DNA from: Sporomusa acidovorans
GTDB lineage: Bacteria > Bacillota > Negativicutes > Sporomusales > Sporomusaceae
Direction of reading: 5' to 3'
Length of the DNA stretch: 64,000 nucleotides
NCBI RefSeq assembly: GCF_900101845.1
Contig: NZ_FNAM01000030.1
Coordinates: forward strand, 1-64,000
Positions within the stretch are counted from its first letter, which is position 1. Every line of letters begins with the position of its first letter. The notes beneath the pieces are model-generated. The model worked only from the letters and a program-made list of their open reading frames with translations. It did not search any database and had not been told where the DNA came from. Below are positions 23,309 to 31,949 of the stretch, in pieces. The position numbers and the translations under genes were made by a program.

Positions 23309-24496
23309 ATGTTATCAGGAAAGGGAAGCTATCGAACATACAACCGTGAGGAGATTAAGGAAAGAACGGACAAGTATTTCAGCAAAACATTTAATGTTAT
23401 CAACATGTTTGGCTCAAAAGAGGTCACATATGGCGTATTTTTACGGCGTGACTGTATCTGTGCCATTGAACCGGCTTTAACATTTTTAGACCGTAATGTG
23501 CCGTCGGTTACCATACAACGATTACATGAGGAAGGAGCAATGGTTCGCTCCGAAGAAGTTCTTTTTACGTACACGGCGCCGTTTGAAGAACTTGTGGAAA
23601 TCGAGACCTTGCTGCTGCGCAACGTGGGTTTTCCGTGTTTATCTGCCTATAATGCCTATCATATGTGCCTGAGTTTACCCAAGGTTCCTTTTATGGATAT
23701 GCACCCCCGGCATTCCACCGGTGACGATATGAGTTATCTTGCCGCTTATGGGGCAGGTGTGGGCAGCAAATTGGCAAAACTCCATGGCTGCAAGGGCTTT
23801 ATCGGTACATCACAGGATTTAACGGCAGAAATGTATGGAACCAAGCAAGGAGTGGGTACGATACCGCATGCGCTTGTCGGCTATGCCGGCAGCACCGTAG
23901 AGGCAACCAAAATGTTCATGGAGGCAAATCCGGAAGATTATAATATTGTTGCGCTGGTGGATTACTACGGCAAAGAAATAACAGATTCATTAGCCGTTGC
24001 CGAATGGTTTTATTCACAGAATTTTTCACCCAAAACTCTGGGCGTTAGATTGGATACCCACGGCGGCCGGTTTGCCGAGGGCTTGGACTTTAACAAGAGT
24101 GTTGAAATCATTTGTAATTGGCTGCATGTTGATAGTGAGTACCAGGCCGTACGGGCAGTAATCGGTGAAGACACCTTTGATTTAACTGATGATATTACCA
24201 AGGATAGGGTCCGGAAAATTTTATTCGGTACAGGCGTTTCGGCGGCAAACATTATCAATACCCGTAACAAATTGGATCAGGCAGGCTATAAACAGGTCAG
24301 TATTGTCGTGTCAAGTGGCTTTGATTTGTTAAAATGTAAAATAATGGCCAAAGCAAAAACTCCCATCAATGTGGTCGGCACAGGTTCCTTTTTGCCTTTA
24401 ACATTAAGCGAGACCTATGCTACGGCTGATGTTTTCAAATATGATGGCGAATTTTCCGTCAAACTTGGCAGAGAAAAATTGTTCAAAAATCTATAA
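23309..24496 (+). CDS. pncB: Nicotinate phosphoribosyltransferase
   Basis: 395 residues. The middle carries H-P-R-H-S-T-G-D-D near 130-138, G-F-I-G-T-S and A-G-S-T-V-E-A-T-K-M. Then L-V-D-Y-Y-G-K-E, L-G-V-R-L-D-T-H-G-G-R near 250-260 and F-G-T-G-V-S-A-A-N follow, and near the end V-V-S-S-G-F-D and V-G-T-G-S-F-L. These are the nicotinate-site and PRPP-site blocks of the family. The enzyme makes NaMN from nicotinate and PRPP in NAD salvage. TAGGAGAGG precedes ATG 23309. It is a single gene divergent from the T-box unit, with about 340 nt of leader. No NAD-responsive element was recognised upstream. Confidence 0.88.
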   Translation: MLSGKGSYRTYNREEIKERTDKYFSKTFNVINMFGSKEVTYGVFLRRDCICAIEPALTFLDRNVPSVTIQRLHEEGAMVRSEEVLFTYTAPFEELVEIETLLLRNVGFPCLSAYNAYHMCLSLPKVPFMDMHPRHSTGDDMSYLAAYGAGVGSKLAKLHGCKGFIGTSQDLTAEMYGTKQGVGTIPHALVGYAGSTVEATKMFMEANPEDYNIVALVDYYGKEITDSLAVAEWFYSQNFSPKTLGVRLDTHGGRFAEGLDFNKSVEIICNWLHVDSEYQAVRAVIGEDTFDLTDDITKDRVRKILFGTGVSAANIINTRNKLDQAGYKQVSIVVSSGFDLLKCKIMAKAKTPINVVGTGSFLPLTLSETYATADVFKYDGEFSVKLGREKLFKNL

Positions 24497-24627
24497 GGCA
24501 GTGCAGGCAGACCGGTAAATGGGTGAGACACAATTACGCAATCTGCTCTGGACTTTATGGTTAGACCATTTTATATTGCCATAATGTTAAAAAGAATGAC
24601 ATTATTTTCAAATGTATGGTAAAATTA

Positions 24628-24665
24628 ACACAACTGCATGCGGGAATACCAGGATGCAGTTGTGT
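24628..24665. promoter_or_regulatory. 12-bp hairpin carrying an operator-like core in its loop
   Basis: ACACAACTGCAT (24628-24639) pairs perfectly with ATGCAGTTGTGT (24654-24665). The loop and right arm contain GGAATACCAGGATGC (24643-24657), close to the GntR operator consensus found at 24744, 27838, 28623 and 28867. There is no T-run, so a terminator is unlikely. Confidence 0.5.
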
Positions 24666-24719
24666 CTGGAAGGAGGAACAAAGCTGTTAAAAATGAAAAT
24701 GAACCAACAATAAACGCAA

Positions 24720-24759
24720 TATAATGTTTTTCTAAAATTACATGGTATTCCAGAATGCC
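24720..24759 (+). promoter_or_regulatory. Putative promoter -10 and GntR operator of the sugar-acid operon
   Basis: TATAAT lies at 24720-24725 with only weak -35 candidates. GGTATTCCAGAATGCC (24744-24759) follows and would cover the start region. Its core ATTCCAGAATGCC matches the repeated ATKCCAGAATKCC. Confidence 0.6.
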
Positions 24760-24841
24760 GGACGAGCACAAGTAAACTTAGCAGAACATAATGTCACGGA
24801 TTGGTATGTGAGTGATATGTGGAGAAAAGGAGGCAATTTAA

Positions 24842-25288
24842 ATGATTGATGCTGGTAATGTTAAGAAAATGGCAGGGCAAAACTTCAAGGATGGATACAA
24901 TTGCACAGAGGCTATTGTAAGAGCTTTCCGGGATGTTTTAGGCCTGCCTATTACAGACGACGCATTGCGGATGGCTTCAGGATTTGGTGGGGGATTTGGA
25001 CACGCGGGCTGTGTATGCGGGGCCTTGGCAGGGTCTGTCATGGTTTTAGGCATGCTGCAGGGGCGGGCTAGGTCTGAAGAAAACCGGGAGCCGGTGTATA
25101 ATAATTCGCAAAAATTTCATGAGCTTTTCAAAGAGCATTTTGGTGCGACCTGTTGCCGGATCTTAAATCAGCATCCTTTTGACAGCAGGGACCATTTGCG
25201 CAATTGTCTCAAGATTACCGGCGGAACAGCCGAATTGTTGATGAACTTTATTAATGAGCAACAGTTGGCATTACATAAGGAGGATTAA
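24842..25288 (+). CDS. C_GCAxxG_C_C family putative redox protein
   Basis: 148 residues with the family's spaced cysteines: Y-N-C-T-E-A near residue 20, G-C-V-C-G-A-L-A-G-S near 59-68, then C-C-R-I-L near 106 and a late Cys near 120. The family is usually small and often encoded beside dehydrogenases or transporters in anaerobes; no reaction is established. An AAGGAGG site precedes ATG 24842. It opens the operon of UxaA-type dehydratase halves and ends 1 nt before the next gene, so it is co-translated with them. A redox or metal-delivery role for that dehydratase is only a guess. Confidence 0.8.
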   Translation: MIDAGNVKKMAGQNFKDGYNCTEAIVRAFRDVLGLPITDDALRMASGFGGGFGHAGCVCGALAGSVMVLGMLQGRARSEENREPVYNNSQKFHELFKEHFGATCCRILNQHPFDSRDHLRNCLKITGGTAELLMNFINEQQLALHKED

Positions 25289-25289
25289 G

Positions 25290-25571
25290 ATGGAGCATAA
25301 GATTCTGATTCATGGGGCGGCAGATACGGTTGGCGTAGCGGTACAGGACATTAAGGCCGGCGAAACGGTTATAGGAGTTTATCTGGATACAAACACAGAT
25401 ATAACAATAACCTCTAATTATGATATTCCTCTGGGACACAAGATTGCGCTTAAAACCATTCCAGCAGGTGAGTTCGTCTACGAGTATGGTGAAAAAATTG
25501 GCAAGGCTACCCAGAATATTAATTTGGGAGACTGGGCCCATGTACATAATCTAAAGAGCGCGAGGTGGTAA
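25290..25571 (+). CDS. UxaA-family dehydratase, small SAF-domain subunit
   Basis: 93 residues from ATG 25290 behind AAGGAGG; an in-frame ATG at 25254 lies inside the previous gene. It is an SAF-domain protein: H-K-I-L-I-H-G-A-A-D-T-V-G-V-A-V-Q-D-I-K-A-G, then D-I-P-L-G-H-K-I-A-L and V-Y-E-Y-G-E-K-I-G-K-A-T-Q. This matches the N-terminal domain of altronate/galactarate dehydratases, or the small subunit SuyA of sulfolactate sulfo-lyase. It pairs with the large subunit starting 2 nt later. Separate subunits are known for SuyAB and some altronate dehydratases, so the substrate remains open. Confidence 0.82.
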   Translation: MEHKILIHGAADTVGVAVQDIKAGETVIGVYLDTNTDITITSNYDIPLGHKIALKTIPAGEFVYEYGEKIGKATQNINLGDWAHVHNLKSARW

Positions 25572-25573
25572 AA

Positions 25574-26728
25574 ATGAATACCAAGATATTAGGCTATCGC
25601 CGGGAAAATGGGCGAATTGGAATTCGCAATCATGTATTAATACTGCCGTTGGATGCGGTTTCCTATACGGTTTGCCGGGCGGTTTCCCATACAATCGCCG
25701 GGACGGTATCCATTTATCATCCTTATGGGAGGATGCAGTTTGGCGCTGACCTTGATTTGCATTTTAGAACCCTAATTGGTACCGGTTCCAACCCTAATGT
25801 TGCCGCCGTTATTGTTGTTGGAATTGAGCCGAACTGGACCAATAAAGTGGCGGATGGTATTGCTAAAACCGGTAAACCGGTAGCTGCTTTCTGGACGGAT
25901 GGCAATGGGGATTTTAAAACCATTGAAATGGCATGCCGCAAGGCAAAAGAGTTTGTTCAATATGCCACTGCCTTAGAAAAGGTGGAAGCAGATCTTTCTG
26001 ACCTGGTGATTGGCTACAAATGCGGTGAATCAGACACCACTTCCGGTCTGGCTGCAAATCCTGCCGCCGGTGTCGCCTGTGACCGGCTCATTAAAATAGG
26101 CGCTACGGTAATGTTTGGCGAAACTCCTGAAATAACCGGTGCGGAACATATTTTGGTAAAACATTTTGCAACGCCTGAGCTGGGAGAAAAGTTTTTAGCA
26201 GTTTTCAAAAACTACCTGGACCTGATTTTCTCCAAAGGCGAGGATCTATTGGGATCACAGCCTAACCAGGGAAATATCGCCGGTGGCATTAGTACGATTG
26301 AAGAAAAAGCACTGGGAAATATTCAAAAATTAGGCAAGTCACCGATTGTCGGTGTGCTGGATACCTGCGAAGAACCCAAACAAAAAGGGCTGCATTTTAT
26401 GAATACGTCTTCGGCGGCTGCAGATCTAGTAACTGCTATGGCGGCCGCAGGCGCAGTCATGACCGTCTTTACTACCGGTAAGGGCAATAATGTGGGCAAT
26501 CCGATTACTCCGGTTTTGAAGCTTTGCGCCAATCCTAAAGCTTGCCATTTAGCTGGGGAAAATATTGATGTAAATCTTAGTGGAATCATGAGCCGGGAGA
26601 TAACTTTGGAGCAAGCCGGTGACAGAATAATTGATGCAATTGTGAGGGCTTCCCGCGGACAGTATACCGCTACAGAAGTGTTAAAACACGACGAATTTGC
26701 TTTAACCCGCCTTTTCCCGCAGTCTTAA
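25574..26728 (+). CDS. UxaA-family dehydratase, large subunit
   Basis: 384 residues from ATG 25574 (GAGGTGG upstream). Family blocks: G-Y-R-R-E-N-G-R-I-G-I-R-N-H-V at the start, Y-K-C-G-E-S-D-T-T-S-G-L-A-A-N-P-A-A-G near 150, G-E-T-P-E-I-T-G-A-E, and late T-T-G-K-G-N-N-V-G-N-P-I-T-P-V. These match altronate, D-galactarate and sulfolactate lyases, which eliminate water or sulfite from 2,3-substituted acids using a metal. With the SAF subunit it forms a complete enzyme. The operator at 24744 and the adjacent FadR-type regulator suggest induction by the acid substrate. Confidence 0.88.
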   Translation: MNTKILGYRRENGRIGIRNHVLILPLDAVSYTVCRAVSHTIAGTVSIYHPYGRMQFGADLDLHFRTLIGTGSNPNVAAVIVVGIEPNWTNKVADGIAKTGKPVAAFWTDGNGDFKTIEMACRKAKEFVQYATALEKVEADLSDLVIGYKCGESDTTSGLAANPAAGVACDRLIKIGATVMFGETPEITGAEHILVKHFATPELGEKFLAVFKNYLDLIFSKGEDLLGSQPNQGNIAGGISTIEEKALGNIQKLGKSPIVGVLDTCEEPKQKGLHFMNTSSAAADLVTAMAAAGAVMTVFTTGKGNNVGNPITPVLKLCANPKACHLAGENIDVNLSGIMSREITLEQAGDRIIDAIVRASRGQYTATEVLKHDEFALTRLFPQS

Positions 26729-26766
26729 AATAGTTTCCCACTAACACTAGCGAAAGGTGATTTGCT

Positions 26767-27780
26767 ATGCCGACAATAGTCAGTTTACTGTCCAAGGAGA
26801 AGTTTAATTCTGCCAATCCTATTATTCCTGCAGGGTTAGATATACTGTTTCCGGAAGAATACTCCGATAATAGCATTATCAATGCCTGCCAGGGGGCGGA
26901 CTGTCTTTTTTCGTCCGGATCGGCAGCTATGATCAGCTCAGTTATCTTGGAAAGGATGCCAACAATCAAAATTGTGCAAGTTATGGGCGTAGGCTTTGAT
27001 CGAGTGGATATTCCCGCGAGTGTCCGTGTCGGGATTCCAGTGGCGAACGTGCCGGGAGCTAACTCGACTTCCGTGGCCGAATATGTTATCGGCTCCCTTA
27101 TAGCGTTACAGCGAAGGTTGGTGGAGGCTGATGCGGAAATAAAGGCGGGAAACTTTGTGGCGTTCCGCAACAGAATACTCAGAGAAGGAATCCAAGAGAT
27201 CGGGGGGAGCAAGATCGGCCTTGTCGGCTTCGGTAATATTGCGAGGCAAGTTGCTAAGATCGCATCCTTGTTGGGGGCATCCGTGAGTTACTATGCTACA
27301 CACAAGCAGCCTTCTGAGGTAGAGCAGCAATATTCAGCTGAATATAAACCGCTTGATGTATTATTAGCGACAAGCGATGTAATAAGTTTGCATGTGCCGT
27401 TGACTGATAACACCCGGGGCATGATTGGCGCCAGAGAAATCGCCCTTATGCGGCGGGGAAGTATCCTGATCAATACCGCGCGGGGCGGCGTATTGGACCC
27501 AAGAGCACTTGCCGAGGCGCTGGAAGCAGGTCAGCTGGCGGGAGCTGCCATCGACACCTTTACTCCGGAACCGCCGGATCTTACTTATCCATTACTGCAT
27601 CTTTCGGCAAATGCGGCAAAGCGTTTGTTGCTTACTCCCCATACGGCCGGCGTTACCCTCGGCGCTTATAAACGGATGATTGAAGGCGCCTTTGCCAATA
27701 TGGCGCGAGTTATACATGGTGAAACACCGCTTCATATTGTAAATGGGATTTTTTGCCGCAATTCTGGTAATCAATCGTAA
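26767..27780 (+). CDS. D-2-hydroxyacid dehydrogenase (NAD-binding)
   Basis: 337 residues. The Rossmann motif I-G-L-V-G-F-G-N-I-A-R-Q-V-A lies near residues 147-160. The catalytic set comprises Arg in I-N-T-A-R-G-G-V-L-D (about 239), a Glu in F-T-P-E-P-P-D and His in T-P-H-T-A-G (about 298). It interconverts a 2-hydroxyacid and 2-oxoacid with NAD(P)H in the cytosol. It is 38 nt after the dehydratase large subunit, with GAAAGGTG as ribosome site. In this operon it probably acts on a 2-keto product or substrate of the dehydratase, which is inferred. Confidence 0.87.
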   Translation: MPTIVSLLSKEKFNSANPIIPAGLDILFPEEYSDNSIINACQGADCLFSSGSAAMISSVILERMPTIKIVQVMGVGFDRVDIPASVRVGIPVANVPGANSTSVAEYVIGSLIALQRRLVEADAEIKAGNFVAFRNRILREGIQEIGGSKIGLVGFGNIARQVAKIASLLGASVSYYATHKQPSEVEQQYSAEYKPLDVLLATSDVISLHVPLTDNTRGMIGAREIALMRRGSILINTARGGVLDPRALAEALEAGQLAGAAIDTFTPEPPDLTYPLLHLSANAAKRLLLTPHTAGVTLGAYKRMIEGAFANMARVIHGETPLHIVNGIFCRNSGNQS

Positions 27781-27796
27781 TGATCAAATAAATAAT

Positions 27797-27825
27797 TTGA
27801 CAAATAGATATTATTGGAATATAAT
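27797..27825 (+). promoter_or_regulatory. Consensus sigma-A promoter of the GntR regulator
   Basis: TTGACA (27797-27802), 17-bp spacer, TATAAT (27820-27825): a perfect match at both hexamers. Confidence 0.85.
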
Positions 27826-27835
27826 GAATTTATAA

Positions 27836-27853
27836 TTGGAATGCCAGAATTCC
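27836..27853. promoter_or_regulatory. GntR operator over its own start site
   Basis: TTGGAATGCCAGAATTCC lies 10 nt after the -10 box, where bound repressor would block initiation. It is the same element as at 28621 and 28867. Confidence 0.7.
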
Positions 27854-27881
27854 GAAACACATAAATAAAGGATTTGTTACT

Positions 27882-28595
27882 ATGTCGCCGATTCCAGCGG
27901 GAGAACAAGAACTGAATAAAATTAGTGAAAAAAACTCAGAAGTTCTGTATGGTCAAGTTGTAGAACGTATCCGTACATGGATTATGAAAGGCTATTTTAA
28001 AGAGGGAGAAGCACTTCCGTCAGAACGGGAACTGGCGCAGCTATTTAACGTAAGCCGGATGCCTGTAAGTCAAGCCCTGAAGATTTTGGAATTTTTAGGA
28101 GTTGTCCAACAGATTCGCGGTAAAGGGGTATGCGTACAACAAATCGACATTAGCCGTCTGTTAAATAATATCGGCTTTTTAGTGCTGGATCCGCAGTCGG
28201 GGTTGAAAGATCTACTCGAAGCCCGCGAAGCAATTGAGATTCAAGCTGTCCGACTTGCCGCGCGCCGCCGGACAGAAAAAGATCTGGACATTATGGAAGA
28301 TGCTTTGCTGGAGATGGAAAGAAATATAACCTTAAAAAAAGATGTGACCAATGCATCAATCCGTTTTCATTCCGCGATAATCGCTGCTTCGGGCAATGAT
28401 GTTATTAGCAAGATCAATGAGTTTTTGATGGCCTTGTTGCGGTTTTCACGGCAAAAATCTCTTAGAGAAGCCTCCCGGCAGGATATTGCGTTGCAGGGCC
28501 ACAAACAGATTTTTCGGGCAATAAAAGAAAAAAATGAAGATACGGCTGTGCGTGTAATGATGGAGCATTTACTTGCGTTAAGTGTAGAATCTTGA
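27882..28595 (+). CDS. FadR/GntR-family regulator of the sugar-acid regulon
   Basis: 237 residues. Residues about 20-90 form a winged HTH of the GntR type (A-L-P-S-E-R-E-L-A-Q-L-F-N-V-S-R-M-P-V-S-Q-A-L-K-I-L). Residues about 110-235 form a helical FCD ligand domain (L-E-A-R-E-A-I-E-I-Q-A-V-R-L-A, then F-H-S-A-I-I-A-A-S-G-N and G-H-K-Q-I-F). It sits between the dehydratase operon and the carrier/dehydratase pair. Near-identical operator copies lie before each unit and over its own promoter, so it most likely represses all three until a sugar acid binds. Confidence 0.9.
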   Translation: MSPIPAGEQELNKISEKNSEVLYGQVVERIRTWIMKGYFKEGEALPSERELAQLFNVSRMPVSQALKILEFLGVVQQIRGKGVCVQQIDISRLLNNIGFLVLDPQSGLKDLLEAREAIEIQAVRLAARRRTEKDLDIMEDALLEMERNITLKKDVTNASIRFHSAIIAASGNDVISKINEFLMALLRFSRQKSLREASRQDIALQGHKQIFRAIKEKNEDTAVRVMMEHLLALSVES

Positions 28596-28610
28596 GAAAT
28601 ATATATTTTT

Positions 28611-28650
28611 TTTACTTTTATTGGAATGCCAGAATTCCAATAAAAGTAAA
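28611..28650. promoter_or_regulatory. 17-bp inverted repeat with an embedded GntR operator
   Basis: Arms 28611-28627 and 28634-28650 are perfect complements around GCCAGA. The centre TTGGAATGCCAGAATTCCAA (28621-28640) is the best operator copy. T-runs on the left suggest that it also works as a terminator for the regulator gene. Confidence 0.75.
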
Positions 28651-28833
28651 TTTGATACAGCGATTATTTTGGCGGACAGGTTCCCGCTAAAACAATCGTA
28701 GTATACATTACTCATGGGAAGGAGGTTTTTGCAAGAAGTTTTATTGAAATTCCAAGATATTATATTGCAAGAGTAAAAAAACGCAGGTAACAGCAAAAAG
28801 TACCGGTGATGTTATGCATGACATTTGTTGCAG

Positions 28834-28882
28834 TATAATTCCGCGGTAAATTTTTTTTGATATTGCGGAATGCCAGAATTCC
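28834..28882 (+). promoter_or_regulatory. Putative promoter -10 and GntR operator before the carrier gene
   Basis: TATAAT at 28834-28839 is followed by GGAATGCCAGAATTCC at 28867-28882. The -35 region is weak. The rest of 28651-29145 shows no gene. Confidence 0.6.
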
Positions 28883-29145
28883 ACTAAGCAGCAGCCAAAG
28901 TGAGACTTTTAGCTGGAACGAATGGGCGGCAAAATTATGATGGATTATAGCAATTATCGATTGGTATTGAAATGAATCATTGAAAAACGCGATTGGTACA
29001 ATTTTTATTATGTGTTACGATAACAAACGAATTACTATATAGTAGCAAAACTGCTAATAGAGAATGCAGGTACTAACCGGGTTAGTTCTCAATTATCAAT
29101 CGATTGAGAACCATGTGTGTTGGAACTAAGGAGGATATTCTAAGA

Positions 29146-30456
29146 GTGAACTATGATATAGACCGGGTTGTAAACGAAGCTGAGTTGCTTGACAAAATGA
29201 AGAAGTATCGGTTGTTGATTTTTCTCGTCATCTCCGCCACATACTTGGTTTCTTATTTTCATCGGGCGGCGCCGGCAGTGGTAGGTCCCGAAATAATGAA
29301 AGAGTTCTCGCTGGCGCCGTCGGCATTGGGGTTTATTGGCTCTATGTATTTCTGGGCCTATGCAGCAACGGCTCTGCCGGCAGGTTTATTGGCTGATTCC
29401 TGGGGATCCCGCAAGACAATAGCGGTATTTGTTTTTCTTGCAGGTATTGGCGGTTTTGTTTTTTCCCTGGCGACGACGGTAGCGAGTATGGCCTGGGGGA
29501 GATTCATAATAGGCTTTGGTGTTGGTGTCGTATATGTGGCCGCGATGCGGATTTTGGCCGATTGGTACAAGCCTGATGAACTGGCTACCTATTCCGGTGT
29601 GCTGTTAGCTGTCGGCAATATTGGCGCTCTCATTTCCACTACCCCTTTGGTTTTACTGATGGGCGGTATAGGCTGGCGAAATTCTTTTAGTCTGGTAGCC
29701 GTATTAACAATAGCTGCCAGCGCGATTGCCTATAAGGTAATTCGGGACAAGCCTAACGAAATGGGTTTTCCGTCTTGGCAAGACATGGCTGGCTCAGAAA
29801 CGCGGGAGGCCAATAAAAAAACTACTTTGTGTGAAGCAATCAAAGTTGTATTTGGCAATAGAAAATTTTATTTGCTGGGATTATTGCTGTTCTCCTTTTA
29901 TGGCACATTCATGGGCGTCGGCTCTTTATGGGCCGGTCCGTACTTACAGAATATTTACGGAATTTCCAAGCAAGTTTCGGGCAACATTCTGATGATGTTT
30001 CCTCTGGGCATGGTTTTTGGTTGTCCGCTATCAGGCTATGTATCGGATAAGATTCTGAAATCCCGTAAGAAAGTGTTGCTGTGGGGATGTATCCTGCACA
30101 CATTATGCTATATTCCCTTGCTGTTTTTAACAGACAGTTTGTCCATTGTATTTTTATACGTATTGTTTTTTGGGTATGGGTTTTCCGGGGGAAGTTTTGT
30201 TTCTTGCTTTGTTGGCGCCCAGGAAATTTATGAGCCGCGCTTTGCGGGGACTGCGGTAGGCGCTTTAAACATCTTTCTTTTTTCCGGCGGCGCATTTTAC
30301 CAATACGTTATGGGGGCGGTTATTAATTCTTTTGTGCCGCTGGCACCGGGAGTGTATCCACTGGCAGCCTACCAAACAGCATTTGCTATTCCCGCTTGCG
30401 GACTACTGATAGGTATTATTGCTTTCATTTTTTTCAAAGAAAATCGGGCTAGATAA
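29146..30456 (+). CDS. MFS transporter (likely sugar-acid uptake)
   Basis: 437 residues from GTG 29146, 11 nt after AAGGAGG; TTG 29104 and ATG 29113 are in frame but precede that site. Twelve membrane helices are apparent. The conserved loop after helix 2 reads G-L-L-A-D-S-W-G-S-R-K-T. Y-F-H-R-A-A-P-A-V-V-G lies in helix 1. The second half begins near residue 240 (L-L-G-L-L-L-F-S-F-Y-G). It belongs to the major facilitator superfamily and probably imports the acid degraded by the regulon, since it shares the operator and precedes the enolase-superfamily enzyme by about 110 nt. Confidence 0.88.
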   Translation: MNYDIDRVVNEAELLDKMKKYRLLIFLVISATYLVSYFHRAAPAVVGPEIMKEFSLAPSALGFIGSMYFWAYAATALPAGLLADSWGSRKTIAVFVFLAGIGGFVFSLATTVASMAWGRFIIGFGVGVVYVAAMRILADWYKPDELATYSGVLLAVGNIGALISTTPLVLLMGGIGWRNSFSLVAVLTIAASAIAYKVIRDKPNEMGFPSWQDMAGSETREANKKTTLCEAIKVVFGNRKFYLLGLLLFSFYGTFMGVGSLWAGPYLQNIYGISKQVSGNILMMFPLGMVFGCPLSGYVSDKILKSRKKVLLWGCILHTLCYIPLLFLTDSLSIVFLYVLFFGYGFSGGSFVSCFVGAQEIYEPRFAGTAVGALNIFLFSGGAFYQYVMGAVINSFVPLAPGVYPLAAYQTAFAIPACGLLIGIIAFIFFKENRAR

Positions 30457-30569
30457 GTCAGGAAATGAGGCGACCTTTTTATTTACTTGTCTGTGAATAA
30501 GAAGAGGCCTTGATTCATAAAGCCTTTCGGGTTTCCGAAAGAGTACATGCAATAAGAGGGGGATATTTT

Positions 30570-31784
30570 ATGAAAATCGTTAGTGTTGATGTCATGCAGG
30601 TCCCAAGTGGGAATTCCGGTGCGTCAAGGGGAACTTGGTGCCCGGTTATTGTACGCGTTAATACAGATGAAGGCATCAGCGGTTTCGGAGAAGTTGGTCT
30701 TGCTTATGGTAAAGGATGGCGGGCCGGTTTTGGCATGGTACAGGACTTTGCTGAGGTTATTATTGGAGAAGACCCCCTGAATATCGAAAAGATATGGGAA
30801 AAAATATTTAGAAAAACATTCTGGGGCATGGGCGGTGGAACTGTTGTCAATGCCGGTATCAGCGGTATCGATATCGCGCTGTGGGATATTAAGGGAAAAG
30901 CGTTTAATCTCCCGGTTTGGCAGCTATTAGGCGGAAAAACAAATGACAACCTCCGTACATACGCCAGCCAGCTGCAGTATAACTGGGGGCCTAACCTTAC
31001 CAAAGAGGCACTCATCGAGCCGGAAGAATATGCCGAGGTTACCAGGGTTGCCATGGCGGAAGGCTACGACGCTATTAAAGTTGATCCCATTATCTTAAGT
31101 AACCAGCCGGATGGAAAAGGATCCTGGAAGATTACCGGGCCTTTAGAGAAAAAGGTAATTAAGACTGTATATGACCGGGTTGCGGCAATGCGTAAAGCCG
31201 GCGGCGATGATTTGGACATTATTATCGAGCACCATTCGAATACCGATACGGTAGCAGCGATTCAAATCGGCAAAGCGCTTGAGGATCTGCGGATATTCTA
31301 TTATGAAGAACCCTGCCATCCCCTGAATCCAACATCCATGCTGGAAGTTAAAAACAATGTTAATATTCCTATCGCTTCCGGCGAAAGAATTTATACAAGA
31401 TTTGGTTACAGAGAGTTCTTAGAAAATAGATCGCTGCATGTTATTCAGCCGGATATTTGCCTGTGCGGCGGTCTTACCGAAGCCAAGAAAATTTGTGATA
31501 TGGCGTATACCTACGATTGCGCTGTTCAGATTCATGTGTGCGGAAGTCCTATTTCCAAGGCTGCGGCGCTGCAAATTGAAGCAGTTATTCCTAACTTCAT
31601 CATTCACGAACATCACCAAAGAGCGCTAAACCCTGAAAGCCGGGCAACATGCCTCTACGATTATCAGCCTGTTAATGGTAAATACAAAGTACCTGATCGT
31701 CCCGGAATCGGTCAAGAACTGACACCGGAAGCAATCGCCAAGTCTACCATTGTAACAGTAGCCTCAGCTAAGACGTATGGTTGA
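30570..31784 (+). CDS. Mandelate racemase/muconate-lactonizing-family sugar-acid dehydratase
   Basis: 404 residues from ATG 30570 (GAGGGGG upstream). It has the N-terminal capping domain and enolase-superfamily barrel. Candidate catalytic residues: Lys in D-A-I-K-V-D-P (about 170), metal ligands in I-I-E-H-H-S (about 219), Y-Y-E-E-P-C (about 246) and S-G-E-R-I (about 271), and Asp in I-Q-P-D (about 295). A His lies in Q-I-H-V-C-G-S-P (about 321). This resembles galactonate- or gluconate-type dehydratases that form 2-keto-3-deoxy acids. The substrate is not assignable. A paralogue's tail lies just downstream. Confidence 0.85.
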   Translation: MKIVSVDVMQVPSGNSGASRGTWCPVIVRVNTDEGISGFGEVGLAYGKGWRAGFGMVQDFAEVIIGEDPLNIEKIWEKIFRKTFWGMGGGTVVNAGISGIDIALWDIKGKAFNLPVWQLLGGKTNDNLRTYASQLQYNWGPNLTKEALIEPEEYAEVTRVAMAEGYDAIKVDPIILSNQPDGKGSWKITGPLEKKVIKTVYDRVAAMRKAGGDDLDIIIEHHSNTDTVAAIQIGKALEDLRIFYYEEPCHPLNPTSMLEVKNNVNIPIASGERIYTRFGYREFLENRSLHVIQPDICLCGGLTEAKKICDMAYTYDCAVQIHVCGSPISKAAALQIEAVIPNFIIHEHHQRALNPESRATCLYDYQPVNGKYKVPDRPGIGQELTPEAIAKSTIVTVASAKTYG

Positions 31785-31850
31785 GATTCAGCGAACGTGA
31801 ACTTCGGATGAGTCCCTGTTAATTGCAAATCTACTTCTTTTAGGCTGAAC

Positions 31851-31922
31851 AGCCCATTGCTTAGGTTTTCCGTTTAGTTTGGCTTCCAACAACTATGTTT
31901 TGCGTTTCCTAAGCAATGGGCT
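31851..31922. terminator. Large hairpin after the dehydratase gene
   Basis: AGCCCATTGCTTAGG (31851-31865) and CCTAAGCAATGGGCT (31908-31922) are perfect 15-bp arms; TGAACA/TGTTCA extend them outside a bulge. The 42-nt loop and the short T-run make terminator function uncertain. Confidence 0.5.
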
Positions 31923-31949
31923 ATTGTTCAGTAAAATTATTTACCTAGC

